Under the pieces are notes generated by a model. It was not told the origin of the DNA. It worked only from the letters and a program-made list of their open reading frames with translations, and ran no database searches. A stretch of 64,000 bases of DNA from Epiperipatus broadwayi (taxonomy: Eukaryota > Onychophora > Udeonychophora > Euonychophora > Peripatidae), in assembly GCA_028023455.1 (NCBI GenBank), contig JAQFVV010000013.1, positions 14,706,258 through 14,770,257 of the forward strand, in the 5' to 3' direction. Positions 23,645 to 36,647 of the stretch are shown here, piece by piece (position 1 is the stretch's first letter; each line of letters begins with the position of its first letter). A program made the position numbers and the translations under genes.

Positions 23645-23671
23645 TGTAACGGAATATAATATGCCGTCACA
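23645..23671. repeat. Mini-palindrome TGTAACGG...CCGTCACA
   Basis: An 8-bp inverted repeat with one mismatch around an 11-base spacer, about 70 bases upstream of the start codon of the minus-strand gene. Ends resemble those at 373-398 and 15830-15861. Confidence 0.35.
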
Positions 23672-26600
23672 TTATTTTAAAATTAAAATAAAAAGGATCA
23701 TAAATAAAAATTGATTTATTAAAAAGAAAAAAAACTTAACTTAAAAACAGAAATTTAAAAACTGTTTAACGTATATATAGATTGCATGATGGACAACTTT
23801 AAAAACTATTTTAAAAAATATAAATATTTGAAAGTAATTTTTTTTTTTTTGTAAAAAAGTAAAGATATAAAGACTGATATTTTAAAAATAGAAATAATGT
23901 TGATTTCTATAATCTTAGAAAATGGAAATGATTGTTTTATTAATTAAATGACTGTTCGAAAGCAAATTAACCCGTGAGGCACTTAAAATAAATTAAATGG
24001 TAAGAGAATACAAAGAACTTAAATGACCAATTCAAGCACGAAAATGATAGCATGGACCATAACTGAAACACAAAAGGATTAGTGACTTCTTGCCGGTTGA
24101 ATCCAAAGATTGGATAATAAGAGACTAATAAAAATATAAAAGCCAAATTATTAATATAATTGTTATCTGAGAGCTGACTACGGATATGTCGTTATAACTA
24201 GCTATATTGCAGATTTTCATGATGTGGAAGTCTGCAATAGATTTAATTTTCCAGACAACCAACTGAGGTCTATTGATGACAGTTCCTGACTAAATGCATG
24301 GCAAGTCGCAGTTTCATTTTAAAGAAGGACAAAATCTATGAAAGTGATCACGAAGATGGACTTCTAAATCTGCTAAATCCTTAAAGTATGAACTCTTGTG
24401 TCTATCTAATAAGAACTTTCCTAAAATTGCAATTAATGAATAGCTGAAAATAAGAACTCTTATCTGACTTAAAAATGCAAATTCAATTATTGATATTTTT
24501 TATGTAGATGTTTAAGCAATCATTTCCATTTCATTTTTTTTGTGTGTGTATTATGTTTTAACTAAAATGTATTAAATTTAAAGTTGGGTGTAGATAGCTG
24601 CATGGATAAAGATTAATAACTATGTTTAAATTCGTTTATGTTTAATTTAAGGGATTTTAATTTCAGGCTATTTGTTTTGTAGTTAGGGCAATGCTTGTGG
24701 AGGGATATATGGGTGTTTATATTAATGTAATGTGAAGTATATTTAGCATACAGAGCAACGTGCCCAACTGAATGCATGACCCCAAAGAGGCAGTCATATC
24801 ATTGAAATAGTCACAAGTGTATTTCCTGTGCCATTGACTCCTTCTAGCTCTATGGACAGGGATTTATAAGACGGCAGAAAGACTACTCTCCCCCATACGT
24901 AGCACTCTTAAAAAAATTTATATACATGATTCCTTAGTCAGGCAGATGCACTTTCCTGTTCTGGACATGGATCATTTCCTTCAAATAATATCATGCTGTC
25001 AGATGCACATTCCTGTTGGCGTGGTTTTATGCTAGCATCTTCATATTACTGACATTGGGTTGGCTACGAACTTTTAGTCTGAGATTGAATGAATGTTTTG
25101 ATAAGCTTTTAAGTGGAAAAAAAATCCATGTAGACTATCTATGCTCGACATGCTAAAGTAAAATATAATTTAAATATCCATCTGTGCGGTCTATTTAAAT
25201 AGTAATTTGAATTTAAATTTTAAAAAATTATTAATGTTAAAATCTAAAAATAAATTTATTCCTCAATTTTAAATGTGCATTAATAAAAATCTATTTGTGT
25301 GTTAATTATTGGCAGTGGCTTCCTTTATTTTATTGTTTTAAATATTAATATATTTTGAGAATCTAAATCTATTAAAACTTATAAAAATGTTTAAAATCTC
25401 TGCTACTCTATGAGCTAGTGACATTGGGCAAATGGTCAGAATAATATATATAAAAAAAAATTTTTGAATCTTAACTTGCATATCTGCCTACTATATAATT
25501 TTTTTTAGGTTCAAATGCTTAGATGGTGCCCTTGTAGTGCGGATACGTTAAAGGCTCTTTCAGTGACCATTAAAAAATATATATATGAATCACCTTTATA
25601 AATTCTGTAAATAAATTAGATCCAAAATTTATGCAACTACTTAACAGTAAAAAAAATAAGCAACAAAAACTAAGCCTCACTTTACTGCTACTTTATATCA
25701 ATCTTTTCTAACATCTGTCATACCTCCAAATTCATCAAAGTAGATGAAGTTTTATAAATATAATTGTTACAAATGTGATAAATGTTTAGGTGGAATTCCA
25801 TGTGTAAGGTTAGATAATACACTATTTTATGTGGAGAAACCTTCATAGATGAATGAACTTAATCATTATTATGGTAGTATGATACTTAAAAACTGCTTAT
25901 TATGAATGAATGTAATAATAATAAAGCCATTCATCTATTCCATTTTTTTTCACATTAATGATCTGTTGTATGTCTATATTCATGAAAATATTAATTTTGA
26001 TATCTTTTATTCATAAAAAAATATTTTTGCAGTATATAAATACAATGTGTATATGTATGTGTCAAATTTTCCTTTGGATTTTCCATATATATAAAAGCAG
26101 GTAAGGTATCATCAATGTATATAAATTGTAGATAGATAGTTTAAACCATTATCATGGCTAAGCATGGTAACTAAAATTGATTTTTATGCAAAGCAACACT
26201 AACAATCAAAGCCATTTACCTATTACATAAATGGTCTTTTACCCATAAAAATATTTATATCAACACACACAAGTTTATGTTTAGAAGTGAGATATTCTCT
26301 TGTTTAAAAAATGTTTAGTAATAATCATTAGTACATTTATTTGAAATGGTTTGTATTAATGTTATGAGTGCAGAATGTTTGACACTTGTAAATCAAAGTG
26401 CAAATATGCATTTTAGTCATACCTTTCAATATCGCACGGAATAACTTTTTCTATTTAATTTTCTAAGACTTTTAAATCGATTATAATTATTGCTCTGTAA
26501 TAATAACTTGCCATTACACTATTCTTGGCTCGTGTAAATACTCACTCTTATATTTAATAAATTTTAGACACTTAAATGGAGACTCCCCTCCCATTTATTT

Positions 26601-28115
26601 GTAATTATTCTCTGTCGTGGGATGTTAACAAATATGTATTAAATATATGATGAGTTATTATTTACTGTAATAAATTTGACTATAGTGATATGCATTAAGT
26701 ATATTTTTTATATTTGACAGTATTTATATAAAATTATTAAAATCTTAAATAATTAATGCAACCTTATTAATTTAAATTTGAAAGTTTATTACTTTACCAT
26801 TGAACTACTCTTGACTTATCTAAATATTCACTTCTATTATTATTGTACGATAAATTACAGTCCAGTTGAAAATCTTAAATAATTAGATGGAAAGTGGTAT
26901 TTTTTTTATTTTTTTATTTTTTGCTCATTTATAGTTTTTCTGTGGAGAACTGGGAGGGAATGCAGCTATGTGTTAAATGTATGTTAAGTTGTTCATTAAA
27001 ATAAATTTATCTTTTTAGTGATATTTTGCATATACATATATAATTGTAAATATTAAAATAGCATAGCTCATTATATATATAAATAATGAAGTAAACATTT
27101 CCCCTCTGCTAATTGTGAATAAAAATACTTTGTTGATGAAGGATCAGCCAGCTGAAAATATGGCATTAATAACTATTAACATAATAGTCAATTAATTACC
27201 TTGTTTAATAATTAAACAGAAATTAATAATGTAAACATCAAATTAGCAAATCTCAATATATGTATAACTAATAAAGTAAACTATTCTCTTCTACAGATTA
27301 TGAATAAATAAATAATATTTTGCTACTAAAGGATCAAGAGTAAAATGAATTCACCTTAGTTTTTCAAGACAATCTTTTTTACAAACAAGAACTAAGTAAG
27401 AAAGTGAAACTGACCTCTTATTATCATATTGTTTAATATCAAGCAGAAGTGTGTATAATCTTCTATAACAGCAATTGTATTTACCGTTATATATATTCGC
27501 ATTGTGATTTACTATATTATATATATATAATTTAAATATTTGTTACAAAGTTTAAAATAAAAAGAAATTTCTTTACTTTGTTAAATAAAAATCAATCCAT
27601 TTATTAAATATCTTTCAATTTATAATTGGATTGATTAATATTCATGCTTTCTGCCTTAGTTAGCCAAGATAATCTTTTTTAAAACAAATTCAGTCATTAC
27701 ACATTAAACATTTATGGTTTGTTTGTCATATGCTTGAAAAAAAATAAATGACTCTTCACTATGTATACCTTTGAGGTAACAGACCATCATCAGCTGCTTT
27801 GGAACAAAGTCAATTATCTATGCAAATACAATGACTTCTTGCATTATATTAATAACTGTGAATCAACCTGATCGATATTAAAGCCAAATATTTGCTGCTG
27901 CAGTCATTTTCTATACATTAGACAACAGTTAGTGCTAGTAATTAGAACTGACAACTTTCCGGATTTTTTTGTACAATTCTAAGATACGTTTTATCTATTT
28001 ATTAAATATTTTGGTATTTATCAGGGTTATAAAATTCTGATTTTTCCTTAATCAAAATGTAGCCATATTGTACTTTTAGATGAGAAATTGTTAAAGCACC
28101 GAATGTCCTAGTAAG
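23672..28115. other. Upstream intergenic stretch, no gene recognised
   Basis: Mostly AT-rich. The 24720-25110 part is noticeably less AT-rich and contains an internal repeat (CAGATGCACTTTCCTGTT near 24943 and CAGATGCACATTCCTGTT near 25000), but no open frame or known element. Diverged tandem duplications from 26500 are listed separately. Confidence 0.4.
26500..27350. repeat. Two sets of diverged tandem duplications
   Basis: Segment 26500-26720 resembles 26790-27040 (CTTGGCTCG/CTTGACTTA, AAATATTCACT, then a TTAAATATATG-like and GTGATAT-TGCAT order). Segment 27070-27170 resembles 27260-27350 (AAGTAAAC, CCTCTGC/CTTCTAC, AAAGGATCA). They are old local duplications with no coding signal. Confidence 0.45.
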
Positions 28116-28172
28116 TTTGCATAGTTATATATATATATATATATATATAACTATATATAACTATGCAAATTG

Positions 28173-28214
<42 letters not shown>

Positions 28215-28218
28215 CAAT
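28116..28218. repeat. Two adjoining TA-rich perfect palindromes
   Basis: TTTGCATAGTTA, a TA tract and the complementary TAACTATGCAAA form one palindrome (28116-28169). Immediately after it, ATTGCCTTA, a longer TA tract and TAAGGCAAT form a second (28169-28218). Both can extrude as hairpins or cruciforms. The non-TA flanks being complementary shows these are more than simple TA repeats. Confidence 0.7.
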
Positions 28219-31200
28219 TGAATGACAAATATTTTAATGCATGGCTATTGGAGCACTGATGTTTCTCCAGATTTACATGTTTTAAAGGTGTGTATATATA
28301 TATATAGTTGAAATCAGTCCAGTTTGGGGATAGGAATAATTCTAGATAGAGATTTTGAGTACTTTCTCTTGCAGCAAGAAAGCTTGTTTATATCTGTTAG
28401 CACATGCATTATTTTATATATATGAAAATTTCTGTTATTTTTATTTTTAGAAAAATCACAATGTGATTTGGCTATGGTAGGAGTCTAATGTAAAATAAAT
28501 AAAGTAGAAAAAGTTGTGAGCTTTGTTTTCTTGATTGTGTAAATATTTATTGTAGTCGCTGTCTTTATATAACAACTAGATCTGCATTTAGAAGAGAAAT
28601 TCCTTTTTGAATGCAAAAAACATTTGCAGTATACAATTTTTATTGATCACTATCCATTAACTTGACTTTTCTAAAAATAAAAATAATAAAAATTTCTCAC
28701 ATATTTTAAAAAATAAAATAAATGTTTCAACAATTACATCTGTTAAAAAATTATTAATATATATCTTATATAACCTGAAAGAATAATAAAGATGACAACC
28801 TATGAAAAAACAAAAAATTGATTCAAAACACTTCTTCCAGGGGAAATAAATTATAACTTCAAAAGAGTAATAAAGATACAAATTAATTTCTCCAGGAAAT
28901 GATGATTACCAATGGTAACCATAATAGGCTATGCTAGTAAAATACTATGCTCAGGATTCTCCTATATGATAAATGTCAATAATAAAAACAGCCATAGAGG
29001 TAAGGATAATAATAATAATTAAACATTATAAATATGCTAATTCATAGTTAATAAATTTTAAGAGGAGAATAACTTTTAACTCACTCTGTCAAAATATAAA
29101 TGCTCTTAATATTGAAAGCATATGCCAAAGAGTAGCTAGGTTATAACATATTTTTTCTCATTATATATATATATATATACATATTTTTTCTCATAATATA
29201 TATATATATATATCCTCTCCAATATAATTACACATTTCATTGCCACTATTCTCACCATTTCATTGCAATGATCTGATTCTCAATTCAAAACTCTTGATAC
29301 GGGATAATAATGTTTCTTAAGTTTTATTTGTACTACTTTACAAAATAATTTCTTTTGCTAAAAACAATTTTTTTATCATTAATTACAATAATAAGATTTC
29401 AGAGTTCTTTATTAAATATTTGTAATATTAAAATTTTCACTTTTTTATTTATTTATGAGTTATTAAACAATAAATGACACCCTAGTGAGATTTATGAGGA
29501 GACATACTCTCACCCCTAAGATAATGTCTACCTAATTTACAATAATAATAAATTTTAAAAGAAAATATTTTAATTAAAGTAAAATATATAGACACTCTTA
29601 ATTTAGAATAATGGATTTTATGGTCGCTCATGATATCCTATTAACAACTCATACAACTTTTTCTTATAAAGTTGAGATAAATAATTTAAGAATTAAATTT
29701 AAGATGGATAATGAATAAGCAGATAATAATTTTATTACAAAAGCAGTCTTTTTTTAATAGTTGCAATTGAATCATAATGATCATTTATAATTAAGAAAAT
29801 GGAACAATATTTTATTTTTCACATCTATAGATCATTAAAACAAAGTGATTATTATCTTTACTTTATGTGTATGTACACTAGACAACTAGAATCAAATATA
29901 GTTGTGGTATGAATTACTTAATGTTAAGATTTCTGGATAAGTCATATGTGATTGGGATGATATTAAAATCAAACAAAAAAAAATTAGCAATAAAATATAA
30001 CATTTATTTGCACAACAAGAACAATTTAATAACAACATTGTTGGAATTCTACAGATTTAAAATTGAGCTGTTTAAATATAATGCTATACAATCTTATTGC
30101 ATTGAAAATATACAACTTCATAGATTTGTAGTTTATGATGATAAATAAATTTATGAATTAAATTTTAATTAACTATTTCAACTTGTCTGACTGATATAAA
30201 CCTTTTAACATGGGTATTATTGCAATAAGCTATGCATTTTTCGGACTGCTAAAAGCTTTTATTAACTTAATCATTATTAAAAAAAGTTCAACAATTTTGC
30301 ATAGCAGTCACACTATAATATTGTCCCAACAATAAGTAAATCATAATACCAATTATGACTTACCAATTCAGAAATGACTCAATGCTTAAGATGATGACCT
30401 ATGATTACAATTTTAAAAATTTAAATAAAGGAGCTATTGGTTTTACATTCTATAATGCTACCAAAGCATAGCAAAACATATCTACACATCAGAATCATCT
30501 CTAATCTACACTAAGAGTGGTCAAAACTGCAACTGAAGAAAATATAATACTCTTCACAAACAAATAACAATATCAATTGGCATTATAATCATGAAGTCAT
30601 GTGTATACTCTACATGGCTACCTACAAAATATGATATTTCCAAGAGGAAAAAATAACTAATGCAATGAAATATTGATATCATTAACTCAAAAGAGCACTT
30701 ACAGTATGAAGGCAAATAAATATGCTAGAACCTTTGTCTCTGAACATATATAAAAATGAGAATGAACCACCATATACATTAAGAACAATGAGAACTGCCT
30801 CAACATAGCATTTATGCAAAAGACAACACTACCATCTCTTTATAAAATACATGTTCTAATAGAATAATATCATCAAGAGAGAGAGAGAGATACAGCTACC
30901 ATCTTTTGAAAAATATAATGGCAAGATAAGCATAAACAAGAATGAGACAAATGCTGCATTGTCCTAATGAATATGATAATTATTAACTGATGTATAAAAC
31001 TGATAACAAAGTTATATTTGTTAAACCAGGCTTAATAAAACAAAGACTGAAATAAACAGTAAAATAAAAATATACAACATTCTCACTTGTTTTGTATAAA
31101 CATCTTCATTCAGATAGATATATTACTCATAACGGGACAAAGCAATACTTTTAAAATTCTCTATTAAAATAATATAATATTAATAAATAGTAAATATTCT

Positions 31201-34200
31201 GTGAACTTCTGGATATTACCATTGACAACTAATGTATAAAATATATGTGATAAAAATGCATAATATCAATAAATAAAATATATAATAAAGTAAAAAAGCA
31301 TAAATTTATCATTTAACATTATACACAGTATACCAACACAGTATTCCAAAATTTTAATTATTAAAGTTCTTCATCCAGGAGTTTTTATCAGTTATCAGAA
31401 TACAGTTTTGCATCACATAAAATTTTCTCCATTTGTTGACAATACAGAAAATTAAAATATCAGGTGCACAGTATTCAGAATTATTTTTATACAAGAGATT
31501 TTCTTAAAGCATAAGCACACGAACATTTTAATGACCACTCAGTGTTGTGAATTTTTTTTTAAAACAAATTACTGACAAATTATGTTATAGCATTAAATTC
31601 ATTTTTATTCATTCATTCCAGAAAAATATAATTCAACACTAAACTTTAGAAGCAAATATTATTTGAAAATAAGCTGGTTTTATTAGAGAGAGAGCAAGGT
31701 TTAAATTCACATTGTAGCTCTAATAATAGTGATGAAGTATACAGTAGAACAGGTTTCATTAAAATTTAATTGTATATAATTCAAATTATAATTTATTAAA
31801 GATAGTTCATGTTCATTTTATATTGCAAAAATATAGCTGTTGTCATTATGTTGTTCAGATATATTTAAATAATTATAATAATGAAATTTTAAATAATAAG
31901 CCCACAATAAAGTTATGATATTATATTTTAAACATGAGTCTAGATATAGTGCTTTTCCAATAAAAAAGTAAATTTACATACTTCAGATTTTTTTTTCTTA
32001 CTGAGTTTGTGTAAGCATAGGTTGAAATATATGCAAATGACTGTCTTTCACTTGATCAGCAATAGTAATAAATAATTCATTATGAAAAGTACATAAAATG
32101 TGATTTCAAAATTAATACAAAGGTTTTTAAATCTGGGATTAAAATAGTTATTCAGCAAAAGAAAAATTAATTTATACTATGGAACACCATTGTTTAAATA
32201 TAATAAAAATGATATATTTAAAAAAACATTAATGAAGACAAAACATTTAAAAAGTCTTTGAACAAATCTTGTGCTTTTTCAATATTCTTTTAAATATTAA
32301 AGTAAAGCATTTAAAAATATTAAAGAACTGCTATAAATATTGCAAACAATAAGACTTTAACAGCTTTATCCTTAAGATATAAGAAATACTAAATTTAGAA
32401 TAAAGTTAAATGTAAATATAAAATGGAAAATCACAAAAAGTTCTTACATAAATAAAGCAGACTATAGAAATTTTCCACAGACCTATTAATATTGAATAAA
32501 TATAATTCAGCAATTGTAAAGAAATAATTATTTCAATTTTCCACTTTATTTTTTAATACTGTTGATTTTGTAATTCCCAGTAGACTTTAGCTTAAAGTTT
32601 TAGCACCTGAATGAGTGGTTATTAAAGATACATTTTTACCAAACAAAAATAAAATAGTTAAAAATATTTAAACTTGTGAATAATTCTGCAATTAATTAGA
32701 AAAGTTTTTTCTTCCCATCTGTTTTTGATGTGGCTTTTTTGCATGTGCTCTCTGCATGTGTGCAACTCTTTTTATATCCCCACTCATGTGATTGATTTGA
32801 TTGATTGAAAATTGGCATTTTTAAATCACTGCTTCTTGATCTCCTATACTAAAGTTTAAAAGTTAATTTGATATCTGGTAAATTAAACTAAAAATAGAAA
32901 TTCATTAACATAAAGTCTGGACTAGTTAATTAAATATGTAGCATCTTGAAATAATTATTTATAAAATTAAAATTATTACAATGAAATAAAAATAGAATAA
33001 AATATTATACTATTACTCTTTATAACAATTCCAAACTATATCTTACAAATTAGAAGTTCATCAGAATACTTTTATTATTTTAAGTTAAAGACATTTTAGG
33101 ACTGATATTTAAATATTATGAACAAGAAAGTGCAAAGTAAAATTAATAAATGCAAACACAGTCACACGTATTCATCAACTTTCTTTTAATTAAAACTAAC
33201 AATTTTTAAAGTAATAAATTAACTCTTTATCTTCTAAGTTAATAATTAAATTCTATTTATACTAATTTAATCTTTCTGATATTAGCATGAACAAATAAAC
33301 TTTTACTAATAAATAATTTAGACAGAAATACTTTATTATAAGCAAGTAAATTAAATAATGTTATCTACTATTAAAGATTTTAAACTTAAATATCATTATA
33401 GTTTAATTTAAACACTAAATTTTAAGATATTAGAGACTATATAAAAGTAATTCTAGCTTTTCATAATTTTTAGCAATACTTTTTTATTAGACAGAGAAAC
33501 ATATTCCTATTTAAACAATTGAAAATGAATTCCAACTACAAATAAGATCAATCCAACCTATAATAAAAATATTAAAATAGTTTTTAATAATAATTAAGAC
33601 TTATAAAAGTGCTTAGAATAAGTTATAAATTATGTTGGCATTTTATTGTAAAACCCCTAATAAAATTAACTGACAATAAAATTAGGTTATTATAATTTTT
33701 TTTACACTTAAATAAATTACACAGCTGGAAGTTTAGCTTTACTGACAAAAGCAAAAGGTTACTATATATATATGTATGTGTGTGTGTGTCTGTATGTGTG
33801 TGTGCATGTGTTGAATTAGACATTTTCATAGATTTCTAAGTAACAATCTTTAGTGTTTATACTAGTAGTTTAATGTACATGTAATTAAGTAGTCAATATA
33901 TTAGGTTTACTTAGAATTTCCAGCAATGATTGCAAGGGTAAGTTTATAAATGTCAATCACTTAAAGAATAGTTGGATCCAATCTATATTTTAACATTCAC
34001 TAACAAAGTGGTATTACTCCCTAGCCTGAGAGAGATCAGTTTAATCTACTAAACTCAGAACAAAAGAGCTATAATAGGTTACTAAAAAAAATTGTAGAGC
34101 ATTAGGACTGATAGTTAATAATTGATAGTTTGCTAGCAACATCAAAGCTATATCTGGTTGTTTACATAGATATAATTCCTTAATTTTTAATGTTTATATC

Positions 34201-34999
34201 ATTATAAATTACATAAATTACGAATTACAAAATATCAAAATAATATATGACTTCTTGAATCTTTATATCTATAAAAATAGCTGACTGATTTAAATGCTTA
34301 TAACTACTTGGATTAGAGGTAAAAAAAAGTTTTTTCACTTCAGTTTCAACTCAGGATAAAAGATTTATAATAGGTTACTAGAAAAAAAATTGTTGTTTAT
34401 TAGAACTGTCAATGGGTAATTGATAGTTTCCCAGCAACATCAAAGATAAAGTTTTGTCTAGTTGTTTACATGGAAATATTTTTTTAACTTTTTGTTGTTT
34501 ATACCAGTACAAATTCAGAAAATATTTTCATATATACATATACATCCTTGTTGAACTGATAGACAATTTTTTTTCTGTTAAAGCAATAAAAGAATAATCC
34601 ATCCAAAAGTAAATAGGAATTAATCATGTGTGTACTGTATACTAAATTTACTATAATACTAACACTATTTACTAACCAAATAATAATTAATTAATTAAAA
34701 AAATACTTTTAAATTTTGCAACTTATAACTGACATTTTTTAATCTTTAGTTACTAAACAATATGGATGCCCTTTTTCTGTGTGTGAGAAAGAAAAAAGTA
34801 AAAAGTCATTTATGCAAACACACATACATCTGTGGTTGATTATATTTATAATTTTCTGATTTTATTTCTTAATGTTGCAAATAGAAATAATAATATAAAT
34901 TTTATCTTTTTTTTAATACAATAAATTTATAAGCATCAGATATTTTTTTAAAATGCTTTATTATTTTTTTTCTTCACAGTAATTCTCTCCCTCCCCTTT
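28219..34999. other. Long AT-rich stretch without a recognisable gene
   Basis: No exon series, RNA gene or retroelement protein was recognised. A fragment near 28290-28400 resembles the MITE interior at 20370-20460. TA tracts lie at 29164-29213, a TG-rich tract at about 33770-33802, and an old tandem duplication between 34040 and 34470 (both halves contain ATAATAGGTTACTA, CAGCAACATCAAAG or GCTAGCAACATCAAAG, and GTTGTTTACAT). Confidence 0.4.
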
Positions 35000-35303
35000 A
35001 AAATACAATCAAAGACCAAGCTAACAATTTGCATATATAATTAAGTGAAACATCAAGAAATATGGTTGATTAAGGATCATGGTAATTGCTCAAGAAATTG
35101 CATTTTTGCTTTTTGGGTGAAGATGGAAAATGTCAGAAAATTTGCTATAATCTTTAAAATAGGCTTTTATTTTTAAAAAGACCATTTTTGAAAATCTGAT
35201 AAGTTATACTATTTAATTAATAATATCAATAACATTTGGAATGAAGTATTAATTTTAAAAAAGGAACAAGTAGAATTTTATTCTCATAGAAAAAGAAGTC
35301 GGC

Positions 35304-35340
<37 letters not shown>

Positions 35341-35860
35341 TTGTTTTTAAAAAAAGTATGTCTATAAAATTGTCATATGTAAAATGGTTATCTTAAAAGC
35401 AAATTTAACTAAAAAATAAAATTATTTAAACAAGTAACTAATGCACACTTCTATAATAAACACCATTATAATCTTTTTCAAAGGGAAAAAATACTGATAT
35501 GATTCCCATAACTTGCTAAAGGATTTATTTTAAAAGAAAAATATATCAATTTCAAATGTTGCAATAAATTTTAAATATCAGCTATACAAGAAAATAATAT
35601 AATTTAAAGAATATTACATTGGACTATATTGAGAATAAATAAAAGTAGTGGAAGCATAAAGAAGTTTTCAATGGAGTGTTTTAAAAAATATTTCAGACTA
35701 AAAATTATGAGAATAAAAACTGTGAAAACAATTGCTTACATTTAAATTCTTTCATTGCAATAGATATTTTAGTAATTAATGCTTTTCATGAATTTTACAA
35801 GATGACTCGAAGCCACTTTAAGTTGCTTGAATTCCATCACTTTTAACACTACAATAAAGA
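35000..35860 (+). repeat. Diverged duplicated block, partner at 48030-48960
   Basis: The order of similar segments is the same in both places: an AATTTGCATA-like start, then AATGAAGTATTAATTT or AATAAAGTGTTAATTT, then GTCATATGTAAAATGGTTATCTTAAAAGCAAATTTA or its near copy, then a GAATAAAAACTGTGAAAA-like segment. This copy contains an ATT microsatellite (35305-35342) that the partner lacks; the partner contains an HHR-A fragment that this one lacks. Confidence 0.55.
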
Positions 35861-36647
35861 TTTTACAGTCATTTGAAAGGTTAAAAAAAGTTCTGTAAGA
35901 TGCTGCCCTCTCTTGAATTATTTTACAAGTAAAAAATCAATAAAACTGATATCAAAAGAATAACAAAACAAGTAGGCTGGATGTTCTTCATTTTGATTGG
36001 CTGTAACCATCAAGTTCAAAGAAAGCCACTTGTCAAAGTCACTTATCAAAATGAAACTGCTAAGATTTCTTTTCTTTCATTTTGAAAGTGATAAACGAAT
36101 GTTTTAGACCATTTTAAGAGTATTTTTTTACGTATTTTTTGACATATTATAAATTATTTTGATAAAATATGCTAAAAATAAAATTATTTTAAAAAAATAG
36201 TTAAGGCTTTAGCAAAAATTATTTACTTATCCACACAATGTAAAATCACTGATGTCATCAAAACTTTTTGGTTAATCAGTAATATCTGTTTTAGATTTGC
36301 CATTATCGAATATTTCTATAATTATAAATAAAAATTTATTTTTGAAAAAACTTTTGTTCATTTTCATAACCTGACAAATTATTAATATACTTTTTACAAA
36401 CGAATCTAAAGTGAATATAATATTAAAAGATTAATATATTTCAACAGGTGAGTTTGTGACTTGACCAATTAAAAGTTTAGACTTTTACTTCACTCAGCCA
36501 ATAAAGTAATCAGTGCTCAAAAGGTTAAAGAAGCAACTAATAAATTATTAAAACTTTTTGAAACAACATTGCACTCAAGTACACAAATAATATATTAAGA
36601 TAAGATATTTAAATAGTGTGTGTGCATATAATCTATGTAAAACAAAA

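Noticed and set aside
27780-27815. Minus-strand CTGATGATGG considered as a hammerhead
   Set aside because: No stem II closing on a GAAA box and no stem I partner.
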